DNA of 64,000 bases from VMCP01 sp964527775 (GTDB lineage Bacteria > Bacteroidota > Bacteroidia > NS11-12g > UBA955): contig CAZGQS010000008.1 in NCBI GenBank assembly GCA_964527775.1, forward strand, positions 1 to 64,000, written 5' to 3'. Position numbers and translations under genes: made by a program. Below the pieces are notes generated by a model. It ran no database searches. It saw only the letters and a list, made by a program, of their open reading frames with translations, and was not told the origin of the DNA. Positions 25,998-34,617 of the stretch are shown here, in pieces. Numbering within the stretch: position 1 is the stretch's first letter; the number at the start of each line of letters is the position of its first letter.

Positions 25998-26569
25998 TTT
26001 TTTTATTTTTCGGGGGACGGGCTGACGCTCAAACTCCCACGCAGCCGTCGCCCAATCAGCCAAAGGTGGGTGAAATCAGGCAAAAAGTGGAGCATAACCG
26101 CGATACTATATTCATTGATTACGATAAAATTGATCCTGTATTGGTATCTGGGTCATTAGATGCGGAACATCAGAAGCAGTACCAGATATTGAGGCGCCGG
26201 GTCATCAAAACAATGCCTTATGCCAAGATGGCGGCCTATAAAATCCAAGCGATGGAAGACAAATTGGCGACCATCAAGAATAAAAAGGACCGGAAAAAGT
26301 ACATCAAACAATCGGAAAAGGCCATTAAGGCCATGTATACCCAACAGCTGAAAAATTTGACCATTGGCGAGGGTCAAGTATTGATGAAATTATTGCATCG
26401 AGAAACGGGAAAAACCACTTGGGAAATCATGAAAAACTACCGTGGAACCACTGAAGCCTTATTTTGGCAAGTTTTTGGAAGTATGTGGGGACACAATTTG
26501 AAAATGGAATACGATCCGGTTGTTGACTATCAAATTGAAAACATCATCAAGCGTGAGCATCTGGAGTAG
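25946..26569 (+). CDS. DUF4294 exported protein
   Basis: This 207-aa protein has a signal peptide (n-region MRLIIDSKR, hydrophobic core LSLIFLFFGG, cleavage near ADAQ). It continues with a conserved charged helical domain (DTIFIDYDKIDPV, LRRRVIKTMPYAKMAAYKI, then GTTEALFWQVFGSMWGHNLK), which I recognise as DUF4294, found only in Bacteroidota and of unknown function. It starts 52 nt inside lgt and ends 23 nt inside the convergent permease gene. The long overlap with lgt is odd but the signal peptide supports this start. The signal region carries one copy of the recurrent TTTTCGGGGGAC word (26007-26018). Confidence 0.75.
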   Translation: MRLIIDSKRIAQAGLSLIFLFFGGRADAQTPTQPSPNQPKVGEIRQKVEHNRDTIFIDYDKIDPVLVSGSLDAEHQKQYQILRRRVIKTMPYAKMAAYKIQAMEDKLATIKNKKDRKKYIKQSEKAIKAMYTQQLKNLTIGEGQVLMKLLHRETGKTTWEIMKNYRGTTEALFWQVFGSMWGHNLKMEYDPVVDYQIENIIKREHLE

Positions 26570-27491
26570 TATTTCTCCTAAAGAAGCTAGCAATTAAAAT
26601 AGGCGCACCAATCAACGCACAAATGGCATTTACTTGAAGTATTCTATCTGGAATGAGGTAATGAGCCACTGAATCAGCGCTTACACACATGGTTGCACCT
26701 GTCATTAAGGTTGGAATGATGAGTTTTCGGTGATTTTCGGTGTTAAACCAGCGCTTTACAATATGCGGAGATACCAATCCAACAAATCCAATAGGGCCGC
26801 AATAAGCCGTTATCCATCCAGCACCAAGGGCACCAAAAAGTATGAGCATTTTGCGTAATTTATTGACGGGAATCCCCGCAGATTCAGCATATATGTCTCC
26901 GAGTAAATAGTTATTCAATTGGTGAGCGTGAATGGCCGTGAACAAGGTTAGAAGAACTACAGGAAAGAGCAAAGAATAGAGGTCTGTTTTTAGGATTCGT
27001 TCGAAGCTTCCCATGCCCCAAAAGGAGAATTTCTGTAGTTGATCGGCGTTCCCAAATTGCTGTATAATTTCAATGATGGCGCTAAATACAAATCCTAAAA
27101 CCATTCCAGTTAATAAGAGCCGAAGGTGGTTCCCAAATCCTTGATTCAAGAAGATTTGCAGTAACAATGCTGTGAATGCTCCTAATATGCTTCCGGTTAA
27201 CGGTGTAATACCCAAGGGGAGTATTGAAGGTGCAAATATCATCAACGCCATTCCTAAGTTAGCCCCTGGAGTTACGCCTACCAAATAAGGGCCCGCGAGT
27301 GGGTTTCTAAACAGAGTCTGCATCAATAATCCCGAAATGGCCAGTCCCATGCCGGCTAGGGCGCTTCCCAGTACACGTGGAAATCTAAAGTCCCAAAAAA
27401 CAACGTGAAAATTATCTGGGGTTAAGTCCCAATGAAGATCAAAAAATAGCAATAGAAAAAGCAGTGTCAGCAGCGCGCTATTTTTGATCAT
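26547..27491 (-). CDS. FecCD-family ABC transporter permease (iron/heme/B12 type)
   Basis: This 314-aa inner-membrane permease has about nine to ten helices. Signatures of the BtuC/FecCD family are FRFPRVLGSALAGMGLAISGLLMQTLFRNPLAGPYLVGVTPGANLG near residues 30-75, the ATPase-coupling stretch and the late GPIGFVGLVSPHIVKRW. It forms the channel for a siderophore, heme or cobamide importer. It overlaps the upstream binding-protein gene by 4 nt (ATGA). No ATPase gene follows; the next gene is convergent and overlaps its 3' end. Confidence 0.85.
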   Translation of the reverse strand: MIKNSALLTLLFLLLFFDLHWDLTPDNFHVVFWDFRFPRVLGSALAGMGLAISGLLMQTLFRNPLAGPYLVGVTPGANLGMALMIFAPSILPLGITPLTGSILGAFTALLLQIFLNQGFGNHLRLLLTGMVLGFVFSAIIEIIQQFGNADQLQKFSFWGMGSFERILKTDLYSLLFPVVLLTLFTAIHAHQLNNYLLGDIYAESAGIPVNKLRKMLILFGALGAGWITAYCGPIGFVGLVSPHIVKRWFNTENHRKLIIPTLMTGATMCVSADSVAHYLIPDRILQVNAICALIGAPILIASFFRRNTTPDAHA

Positions 27492-28636
27492 GGATGGAGT
27501 TTAATTTGGTTATAAAAATAGGTGTTTTCACCTTTTTGGTAAAAGATATTTTGAAGATCTTGCAGTAAAAGATGGGGTTGAGCACTTCCAAGATCCCAGA
27601 AAGGATTTGCCCCTGTGGATTCCATTTTTTGGTCGTTTTGCCAAACTTGTGGCTGGTTTTTGTGGAGTGATTTGATGATTCTTGTATCAGCGATTTCTTG
27701 AATGTATTTTATGGATCCAGGATGAAGTAAAATATCGCAACGATGAATGTATGTGAGTGCTTGTTCTGTGGAGATTTGCACGGAATTGTTGCCTGAAAGG
27801 TTGGAAGTAATCCAAATGGGATCTCCTCCGGCATCGTAAATGAGTTGAGTGAGGTAGTTGTTTTTTTGTGGCACCCACCAAACTCCTGAATAGGGTATAT
27901 TTAACATGATTTTGGGCTTTTTACCCTTAACTGATGATGGGTTAGAGTTGGATTTTGATGCAAGTGATTCGTATTGTGATTGTTCTTTTTGGAAAAAGGA
28001 GTTAGCTGTTTGAGAATTTTGAAGAAAGTACCCAAAAACTTTGATCCATTCGGCTTTCGCTAATGGGTGAACTTCGAAGTGGTTTTGAATGTAAACTAGG
28101 GTAGTGAATTTACTGATTCTAGCGTCAATCTTAGGTTCTAATGTATAGGTGAAAGTGATGTCGGGTTTTAATTGAATGAGTTTTTCTGTGTGTAGGTTTC
28201 CGCCTTTTTGAATTTCAGGGGTTTGATTTTTTAAGGGCAGTTTGGCAACGGTATTTTGTGTGTAATGTGTCAAGTGATCAACAGCAATTACATATTTCAA
28301 GGATTGAAGTTGGTTCAAGAATTCAGAATAGGCTGAAGTCATTACAGCTATTTGAGGATTGTCTTTTAGCCGGGGAATGCTGGTGTATTCTGGGAAGTTT
28401 TGTGGGTTTTTGCCTTTGTGGAATTTTTGCAAGATGCGTGAAGAGTCGAAATAAATTTCCAGCAGGGTATCAGTGGGGGTGGTGCCAATTCTAAAGAACT
28501 TTGCGTGTGAATTGATTTGCCAAGTTACTTCAGTTTTTGTGTTTTCTGCTTTTGAGGGACTTTGACCGCCTGAACATCCGCTGAAAATCAGCGAAACGAA
28601 CCCAAAAATGCCAACAGATAAACGAGCGAAACCCAT
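27488..28636 (-). CDS. ABC transporter substrate-binding lipoprotein (BtuF/FecB type)
   Basis: This 382-aa lipoprotein has lipobox FSGC at about residues 18-21, followed by a class III periplasmic-binding fold (IAVMTSAYSEFLNQL, KLIQLKPDITFTYTLEPK, a long linking helix, then GGDPIWITSNLSGNNSVQIS). Such proteins deliver iron complexes, heme or cobalamin to a FecCD permease. The partner permease overlaps by 4 nt downstream. The ligand is not predictable; the nearby heme operon makes heme or iron reasonable. A -7 element lies 7 nt upstream. Confidence 0.8.
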   Translation of the reverse strand: MGFARLSVGIFGFVSLIFSGCSGGQSPSKAENTKTEVTWQINSHAKFFRIGTTPTDTLLEIYFDSSRILQKFHKGKNPQNFPEYTSIPRLKDNPQIAVMTSAYSEFLNQLQSLKYVIAVDHLTHYTQNTVAKLPLKNQTPEIQKGGNLHTEKLIQLKPDITFTYTLEPKIDARISKFTTLVYIQNHFEVHPLAKAEWIKVFGYFLQNSQTANSFFQKEQSQYESLASKSNSNPSSVKGKKPKIMLNIPYSGVWWVPQKNNYLTQLIYDAGGDPIWITSNLSGNNSVQISTEQALTYIHRCDILLHPGSIKYIQEIADTRIIKSLHKNQPQVWQNDQKMESTGANPFWDLGSAQPHLLLQDLQNIFYQKGENTYFYNQIKLHP

Positions 28637-28643
28637 GTTTAGG

Positions 28644-28651
28644 CAAAATTA
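28644..28651 (-). promoter_or_regulatory. -7 promoter element, ABC binding protein
   Basis: Minus-strand TAATTTTG, a perfect TAnnTTTG, ends 7 nt before the ATG at 28636. It would start a transcript of the binding protein and permease with essentially no leader. Confidence 0.5.
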
Positions 28652-28706
28652 GATTAAAAAAATTGACAGCCGATAAAGTTGTTAATCAAACACGAAAGTT
28701 AGACAG

Positions 28707-28714
28707 CATATTTG
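28707..28714 (+). promoter_or_regulatory. variant -7 element, ftsB-like gene
   Basis: CATATTTG differs from TAnnTTTG at the first base and lies 4 nt before the GTG start at 28719, the same spacing as several leaderless candidates. Confidence 0.35.
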
Positions 28715-28718
28715 TGAT

Positions 28719-29024
28719 GTGAATTTTCCGCTGTTGAAATATAAATTTTGGATAGGAATAGGTCTCTTCTTTTTGTGGATGACCTTTTTTGACAACAACA
28801 GTTTCGTGTACAGGTGGAGATTGTCTTCTGATATATCTCGATTGGAAGAGGGAATAAAGATCCACGAGAAAAAGATTCAGGAACTTCGAAGACAAAAAAA
28901 GGAATTGTTTGGAAGTCAGAAAAATTTGGAAAAATTTGCTCGCGAGAGGTATTTAATGAAAAAGGAAAACGAGGACTTATTTTTAATTGTTGATGTTGAG
29001 GAAACAGATGATGAGCAGAAATAA
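28719..29024 (+). CDS. ftsB: septum formation initiator, FtsB/DivIC-like
   Basis: This 101-aa bitopic membrane protein has one N-terminal transmembrane helix (FWIGIGLFFLWMTFF, residues 10-24). A periplasmic coiled coil (LSSDISRLEEGIKIHEKKIQELRRQKKEL) follows, and then the FAREKY-like motif (FARERYLMKKENED) characteristic of FtsB/DivIC. It stabilises the divisome together with FtsL and FtsQ. The start is a GTG, since the only nearby ATG is immediately followed by a stop. It precedes dnaN. Confidence 0.85.
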   Translation: MNFPLLKYKFWIGIGLFFLWMTFFDNNSFVYRWRLSSDISRLEEGIKIHEKKIQELRRQKKELFGSQKNLEKFARERYLMKKENEDLFLIVDVEETDDEQK

Positions 29025-29079
29025 GCCGACATGTTTATAAAAATAGATTTATTGTGCATTTCTATTGATTCTGAATAAA

Positions 29080-29087
29080 TAGGTTTG
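29080..29087 (+). promoter_or_regulatory. -7 promoter element, dnaN
   Basis: TAGGTTTG matches TAnnTTTG. It is 37 nt before the dnaN ATG, one of the few cases here with a conventional leader. Confidence 0.45.
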
Positions 29088-29124
29088 CAGTAGTAGGAAA
29101 ACCAACAAAACCGAAATAACGATT

Positions 29125-30246
29125 ATGAAATTTATAGCTTCTTCAAGCGACTTGCTTCAGCACCTTCTCACAGTTAATGGTGCCATCATGTCTAAACCCA
29201 TCATTCCTATTTTGGAGAACTTTTTGTTCGATATTCATGGAGGTGAGTTGACCATATTCAGTACCGATTTGGAAACGAGTATGACAACGGCGCTAAAGGT
29301 AGAAGCCAATGATGATATTCGTATTGCCGTTCCGAGTAAAATGGTCATTGACATATTGCGCTCTTTGCCCGATAGTCCTGTGACTTTCAATATTGATACT
29401 ACTACGTTCTCCATTGAGGTGATTTCTAGCAATGGCCGATACAAAATGGCGGGTCAAGACGGAACTGAGTTTCCATCCTTGCCTGAGAAAAGCGGCGAAG
29501 GTAGCTTCAGTATGTCTGCCAATATTTTGTTGAGAGCAGTGAGTAAAACTCTTTTTGCAGCTGGAACTGACGAGTTGCGTTTAAATCTGACGGGTTTGTT
29601 CGTTGAAATGAAAACCAATCACGTGAATTTCGTTGCTACCGATGCCAACAAATTGGTTTGTTTCACCAGAAAAGACATCTCTCCAAATGTGGATCATTCT
29701 TTCATCATTCCTAAGAAGCCTTTGAACCTTTTGAAAACGGCTTTGCCAAATGATGAAACTCCGGTTGTAGTTGATTACAACAAGGCGAATGTGTTCTTCA
29801 GTTTTGGAGATACTCAACTGATTTGTAGATTGTTGGATGAAAAATATCCCGACTATTCAGCGGTAATTCCGAAGAACAATCCAAATATTTTGATCATCAA
29901 TCGTATGGACTTTTTAAGCTCCATCAACCGTATATCTATTTTTGCATCTAAAACCACTCATCAAGTTCGTTTGAAAGTAGTTGGCAGCGAATTAACCATT
30001 TCAGCTGAAGATATTGAAATGGCCAATGAAGCTACTGAGAAGATTGCCTGTGAATACAACGGCGATGACATGGAAATTGGTTTCAATGCTCGTTTCTTGA
30101 AGGAAATGTTGTCTACCCTTGACGGTGAAAGCATCCAACTTCAATTGTCGCAGCCAAACAGAGCCGGTCTTTTGGTTCCCACAGGTAAAGATGGGATAGA
30201 AGAGATCACCATGTTGATCATGCCCATGATGTTGAATAACTACTAA
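29125..30246 (+). CDS. dnaN: DNA polymerase III beta subunit (sliding clamp)
   Basis: This 373-aa protein is the processivity clamp that tethers DNA polymerase III to DNA. It has the three repeated clamp domains; recognisable stretches are MKFIASSSDLLQHLLTVNGAI, VDILRSLPDSPV, DELRLNLTGLFVEM, DATDANKL-type (FVATDANKLV), EEKYPDY-type (DEKYPDYSAVIP) and the C-terminal LLVPTG...LIMPMML. The C-terminal MMLNNY replaces the MPMRL ending of E. coli. No dnaA or recF is adjacent, so this is not an origin-type neighbourhood. Confidence 0.95.
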   Translation: MKFIASSSDLLQHLLTVNGAIMSKPIIPILENFLFDIHGGELTIFSTDLETSMTTALKVEANDDIRIAVPSKMVIDILRSLPDSPVTFNIDTTTFSIEVISSNGRYKMAGQDGTEFPSLPEKSGEGSFSMSANILLRAVSKTLFAAGTDELRLNLTGLFVEMKTNHVNFVATDANKLVCFTRKDISPNVDHSFIIPKKPLNLLKTALPNDETPVVVDYNKANVFFSFGDTQLICRLLDEKYPDYSAVIPKNNPNILIINRMDFLSSINRISIFASKTTHQVRLKVVGSELTISAEDIEMANEATEKIACEYNGDDMEIGFNARFLKEMLSTLDGESIQLQLSQPNRAGLLVPTGKDGIEEITMLIMPMMLNNY

Positions 30247-30908
30247 GAAAATACTTTACTACCCACTCTGATTAGGGTAGATCCATGAGCAGTGGCAATC
30301 TCATAGTCACTGCTCATTCCAATGGATAGTTCTTTAAATTCATTGGAATGGCTGAAATATTGCCTTTTAGCCTCTTTAAATAGTGTATTAATCTGAGCGA
30401 ATTCCTGGTTGATTTGATCTGTGTTTTCAGTAAGCGATGCCATACCCATCATTCCGCAAATAATTACATTTTTAAGGTTGTCTTTCTCCCTTTGAAATTC
30501 ATTCCAGAATTCATTCAACGACTGCGGTGGAATACCAAATTTACTCTCTTCTTGTGCCACATGAACTTGAATTAGAACTTTAATCATTCTTGAACAGGCG
30601 GCCGCTTGACGGTTGATTTCTTTCAGTAATTTCATAGAATCAACCGAATGGATCATTTCAATAAAGGGCGCGATATACTTGACCTTGTTGGTCTGAAGGT
30701 GTCCTATTAAATGCCATTCAATATCATCAGGAAGTTGCTCTTTGCGTTCCAAGAGGGCTTGAACTCTGTTTTCAGCGAAAGTTCTTTGTCCGGCGTGATA
30801 GGCTTCCTGGATTTCTCCGATTTCACGGTACTTTGAAACAACAATGAGTTGGGTGCTTTCGGGCAATTGTTTCTTGATTTGATCGATGTTTTCTGCTATG
30901 CGACTCAT
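30243..30908 (-). CDS. PLP homeostasis protein (YggS/PLPBP family)
   Basis: This 221-aa cytoplasmic protein binds pyridoxal 5'-phosphate without known enzymatic activity and keeps free PLP in balance. It has the alanine-racemase-like barrel with Lys26 (LIVVSKYR) as the PLP-binding lysine, then AENRVQ, WHLIGHLQTNKVKY, HSVDS, and the late LSIGMSSDYEIATAHGST phosphate-binding motif. The length is normal. It overlaps dnaN tail to tail by 4 nt and is divergent from the DUF4296 lipoprotein gene. Confidence 0.9.
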   Translation of the reverse strand: MSRIAENIDQIKKQLPESTQLIVVSKYREIGEIQEAYHAGQRTFAENRVQALLERKEQLPDDIEWHLIGHLQTNKVKYIAPFIEMIHSVDSMKLLKEINRQAAACSRMIKVLIQVHVAQEESKFGIPPQSLNEFWNEFQREKDNLKNVIICGMMGMASLTENTDQINQEFAQINTLFKEAKRQYFSHSNEFKELSIGMSSDYEIATAHGSTLIRVGSKVFS

Positions 30909-30915
30909 TTTGTAG

Positions 30916-30923
30916 TACCTTTG
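30916..30923 (+). promoter_or_regulatory. -7 promoter element, DUF4296 lipoprotein-mutS2
   Basis: TACCTTTG matches TAnnTTTG and ends 5 nt before the ATG at 30929, implying a leaderless transcript for the lipoprotein and the overlapping mutS2. Confidence 0.5.
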
Positions 30924-30928
30924 TGTTT

Positions 30929-31291
30929 ATGCAATTTTGCGCCCACAAAATAACAGCCGTTTTTCCAAAAGTAAGCTTGTTGGTGGGTATTTTATTGTGG
31001 TTTTCGTCGTGTTCAAAGAACCTACCTGTAAATGACGAGAAATTGGTAGAGATTCTGGCTGACGCCATGCGACTTGAAGCTTCTCAGCAAGTGGCTTACA
31101 ACTATTTAACGATGCCTGATTCTGCTTGGGACAAGGGGTATTCATTTATATTGAAAAAACACCAAGTTAGTGCTGCAGATTTTCAAAAAACCATGAATTA
31201 TTATCAGAAAAATGCCCAAGAATTTTCTGATTTGATGGGCAAGGTGGTTGATGTTTTGAACAAAGAAGAACTTAAAGCTTATCGCCGGTGA
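30929..31291 (+). CDS. DUF4296 lipoprotein
   Basis: This 120-aa protein has a lipobox FSSC at about residues 26-29 followed by SKNLPVNDEKLVEILADAMRLEA. The pattern EKLVEILADAMRLEASQ, with a helical remainder around DFQKTMNYYQKNAQEF, matches DUF4296, a Bacteroidota-restricted lipoprotein family of unknown function. The ATG at 30929 was preferred to an upstream GTG that overlaps the promoter element. Its stop overlaps the mutS2 GTG start (GTGA). Confidence 0.75.
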   Translation: MQFCAHKITAVFPKVSLLVGILLWFSSCSKNLPVNDEKLVEILADAMRLEASQQVAYNYLTMPDSAWDKGYSFILKKHQVSAADFQKTMNYYQKNAQEFSDLMGKVVDVLNKEELKAYRR

Positions 31292-33714
31292 TTTATCCCA
31301 ATAACTTTGAGGATATCGTTGGATTTTCTCCGCTTCGCGAGGACATTAAACGCTTTTGTAGGCTCGAATCTGCTCAAATAAAAGCAAACGGATTTGGTTT
31401 TGTGACCGATGAATCTGAGCTTTTCAAGCGTTTAGATGAAATTGACGAGTGCAATTTACTCAATGAACAACTGCCTTCTTTATTTGAATGGGGAAAAGTG
31501 GTTGACATTGACGAAAGCCTGAAACACGTTTCTGTTGATGGTTATTTTTTAATGGAAGCCGAGTGGGTTTCGGTATTGACGGTATTGAAATCATATCAAC
31601 GTTTCGCGTTGGCATTAACCAATAGGCAGGGAGATTTTCCGCGATGGGCATCTTTGTTTGGTCCATCAGAAGTTGCCAAAAGTTGTCAAGCACTGATTAT
31701 TAAGGTCATTGACGAAGAAGGAAATATTCATAACAATGCATCCTCGGAATACCAAAAAATCAGCCTCGAGATATCCAGGATGGAACGCGAAGCACGAAAT
31801 GCTACAAAGTCTATTTTCAAAGAATGGAAAGCTCTAGGTTATACGGCTGATACCGATGTAACCATTCGTGAAGAAAGGTTGGTGATTCCTGTTTTGGCTG
31901 AATTCAAGCGCAAAGTAAAAGGCTTTGTCAAAGACGTATCAGCTACTGGTAAGGTCTTATTTATTGAGCCCGCCAGTTTGTTGGAGGTTAACAATAGGCT
32001 AAGAGAGCTTTTTGCTGATAGAAAACGAGAACGCGAGCGATTGTTAAAACAATTGACTCGAGATGTATCTCCTCATACTCCGCAATTGTTGCAGTTGACA
32101 GCCAATTTGTCAACAGCAGATTTTATCTATGCCAAATGGCAGATGTTACAGCTGATTCAAGCCGAAAGGCCCCGTTTTAAAAAAGATGGCGGTATTTTTC
32201 TTAAATCGGTGGTGCATCCCGTATTGAAGCGCGAATTGGGCAAGCAAAACAAGAAGATCATTCCTTTAGATATTGAATTGCAAGATCAACGAATTGTGGT
32301 TGTAAGCGGACCGAATGCCGGAGGTAAGAGTGTAGTTTTAAAAACGGTTTTGTTATCTCAATATATGTTTCAGTGTGGTTTGTTTGTATCGGCCAAGCCC
32401 GAAAGTGAAATGGGTATTTTCAATCAACTTATGATTGACTGCGGTGATGGACAATCTATTGAAGCAGGATTGAGTACTTTCTCGGCTCATTTGGCCAATT
32501 TAAAAGCCATCATGGATCACGGTTCTGACCGAAGTTTGATTGGATTGGATGAATTGGGAACAGGAACCGATCCTAGATACGGTGCCCCAATTGCTCAATC
32601 AGTTCTAGAAAGATTGGCCGAAAAAAAGAGTTTTGTTATTGCCACTACACACTTTTCACAGATTAGAGAGTGGGGCGCCCGAAATCCCAAAGTGATGCAA
32701 GCGAGTATGGCTTACGATGCTGTGAAATTAGAGCCTCGCTATCAATTTGTATCGGGTAAGCCGGGAAGTAGTTTTGCTTTGGAATTGATGCGAAAAACCG
32801 GATTTGATTCTCAGTGGTTGGAGAGTATTCAAGAATTAGCAGGTCAACAATTGGGCAAAACCGAAGATTTGATGCTTGACTTAGATCGCAAAAACGAGCA
32901 TTTGCAACAATTAATTGTTGACAATCAGCGTAAGAATGCCCATTTGCAGCAACTGATTGATGATTATTCCTCTGTGAAAGACAAAATTCAATCCAAAAGG
33001 CAGCAAATCATTGATCAAACAAGATTGGAGTCTCAGAAAATTTTATCGAAGGCGAATCAACAAATAGAGGAAACCATCAGAATCATTCGCGAGAATAGGG
33101 CTGATAAAAATAAGACTCAAAAAGCAAGGCAAGATTTAGACGGTTTTAAGAAATCGGTAGATGAAAAATTGAAACCACTCACTGGTTCTGATAAGGCATT
33201 GGTTGGCAAGTCGGCCGAAGTAAAAGCATCCCCCGAAAACACAGGGAAAGAAAAACCCATGCCGGTTAAAATTATGGCCGGTTCAAAGGTGAAGAACACC
33301 ATAAACGGACAAAAAGGCGAAGTTATAGAGATCAAAAAAGACAAGGTTTTGGTGGTGTTTGGTCTGATAAAAATGTGGGTGCCTATGAGTGAGTTGCAAG
33401 CTGTAGGAGGAAGTGAATCGGTGCAGAAAAAACAAGGCACGGGATTTCAGTGGATTGAGAGACAGTCTACTTTTTCGGCGAATTTAGACATCAGAGGGTT
33501 GAGGGGTGAAGAGTCGATTTTGAAGATCCAAAAGTGGCTGGATGAGGCATATGCTTTGGGAAGTAGAGACCTGAAGGTGATTCACGGAAGGGGAGACGGT
33601 ATTTTAAGAAAATTGATTAGGGAGTATTTAAAAACGGTCAATTTTGTTAAGTCGTATAAATACGAAACCGAGCAGCAAGGCGGTGATGGCGCTACTCTCA
33701 TAACGCTGAATTAA
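31288..33714 (+). CDS. mutS2: MutS2 family protein with Smr domain
   Basis: This 808-aa ATPase has a MutS-type core with Walker A GPNAGGKS at residues 341-348 and the signature LSTFSAHLANLKAIM and LIGLDELGTGTDPRYG (Walker B), then THFSQIREWG. The region from about residue 520 is a long coiled-coil insert. A KOW-like segment and a C-terminal Smr nuclease domain follow (LDIRGLRGEE, VIHGRGDGILRKLI). MutS2 acts on recombination intermediates and stalled, collided ribosomes rather than mismatch repair. It starts at a GTG overlapping the stop of the DUF4296 gene. Confidence 0.9.
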   Translation: MIYPNNFEDIVGFSPLREDIKRFCRLESAQIKANGFGFVTDESELFKRLDEIDECNLLNEQLPSLFEWGKVVDIDESLKHVSVDGYFLMEAEWVSVLTVLKSYQRFALALTNRQGDFPRWASLFGPSEVAKSCQALIIKVIDEEGNIHNNASSEYQKISLEISRMEREARNATKSIFKEWKALGYTADTDVTIREERLVIPVLAEFKRKVKGFVKDVSATGKVLFIEPASLLEVNNRLRELFADRKRERERLLKQLTRDVSPHTPQLLQLTANLSTADFIYAKWQMLQLIQAERPRFKKDGGIFLKSVVHPVLKRELGKQNKKIIPLDIELQDQRIVVVSGPNAGGKSVVLKTVLLSQYMFQCGLFVSAKPESEMGIFNQLMIDCGDGQSIEAGLSTFSAHLANLKAIMDHGSDRSLIGLDELGTGTDPRYGAPIAQSVLERLAEKKSFVIATTHFSQIREWGARNPKVMQASMAYDAVKLEPRYQFVSGKPGSSFALELMRKTGFDSQWLESIQELAGQQLGKTEDLMLDLDRKNEHLQQLIVDNQRKNAHLQQLIDDYSSVKDKIQSKRQQIIDQTRLESQKILSKANQQIEETIRIIRENRADKNKTQKARQDLDGFKKSVDEKLKPLTGSDKALVGKSAEVKASPENTGKEKPMPVKIMAGSKVKNTINGQKGEVIEIKKDKVLVVFGLIKMWVPMSELQAVGGSESVQKKQGTGFQWIERQSTFSANLDIRGLRGEESILKIQKWLDEAYALGSRDLKVIHGRGDGILRKLIREYLKTVNFVKSYKYETEQQGGDGATLITLN

Positions 33715-33725
33715 TGGGAAAATCG

Positions 33726-33733
33726 TATTTTTG
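33726..33733 (+). promoter_or_regulatory. -7 promoter element, folD
   Basis: TATTTTTG matches TAnnTTTG and ends 5 nt before the folD ATG at 33739. It lies within the 24-nt gap after mutS2. Confidence 0.5.
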
Positions 33734-33738
33734 CAGTT

Positions 33739-34617
33739 ATGGCAGAAATACTTGACGGAAAAGCAGTTTCACAACATTTTAAAGACCAAATCAAGGCTGA
33801 GGTTGAGTCAATGTTAACTTCTGGCAAGAGGGCACCTCACTTAGTGGCCATTTTGGTTGGAAACGATGGTGGAAGTCAAACCTATGTAGCTGCCAAAGAA
33901 AAAGCCTGTCATGAGGTGGGTTTTAAGGGTACTGTTTTAAGGTATCCTGATACCATTTCACAGGAAGAATTATTGAAAAAAGTGCATGAAATCAATGAAG
34001 ATTCTGAAATTGACGGACTCATTGTTCAATTGCCATTGCCCAAACACATTGACGAAAATGCCGTGACACAGGCCATCAAACCTGAAAAGGATGTAGATGG
34101 TTTTCACGACATCAATATGGGGAAACTTGCAAAGGGTGATACGACCGGGTATACCAGTGCAACTCCTTTAGGCATAACGATGTTGTTGAAATATTACGGC
34201 ATTAAAACTTCGGGAAAGCATGCTGTTGTTATTGGACGAAGCAACATTGTGGGCAGGCCCATGAGTATTTTGTTGTCAGATTCATCAGAGACGGGTAATT
34301 GCACCGTGACACTTTGCCATTCAAGAACATCCAATTTAAAAGAATTGTGCCTTCAGGCGGATATTGTAGTTGCCGCTATTGGGAGACCAGGATTTGTTAC
34401 GGGCGATATGATTAAGCCAGGTGCAGTAGTCATTGATGTTGGAACTACAAGATTAGATGATGCGAGTAAAAAAGCAGGTTGGAGGTTGGCCGGAGATGTT
34501 GATTTTGCCAGTGCTTCAGAAAATGCGTCTATGATTACCCCTGTTCCAGGCGGTGTGGGTCCAATGACCATAACAGGATTGATGTTCAATACCTTGAAAT
34601 CTAGAAAATTAAGATGA
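33739..34617 (+). CDS. folD: methylenetetrahydrofolate dehydrogenase/cyclohydrolase
   Basis: This 292-aa bifunctional enzyme oxidises 5,10-methylene-THF with NADP+ and hydrolyses the methenyl product to 10-formyl-THF. Family signatures are VGNDGGSQTYVAAKEKAC (with the catalytic lysine), the QLPLPKHI loop, KDVDGFHDINMGKL, and the nucleotide-binding GRSNIVGRPM, ending with the TPVPGGVGPMT motif. The length is normal. The stop overlaps the queE start (ATGA), so the two are translationally coupled. Confidence 0.95.
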   Translation: MAEILDGKAVSQHFKDQIKAEVESMLTSGKRAPHLVAILVGNDGGSQTYVAAKEKACHEVGFKGTVLRYPDTISQEELLKKVHEINEDSEIDGLIVQLPLPKHIDENAVTQAIKPEKDVDGFHDINMGKLAKGDTTGYTSATPLGITMLLKYYGIKTSGKHAVVIGRSNIVGRPMSILLSDSSETGNCTVTLCHSRTSNLKELCLQADIVVAAIGRPGFVTGDMIKPGAVVIDVGTTRLDDASKKAGWRLAGDVDFASASENASMITPVPGGVGPMTITGLMFNTLKSRKLR

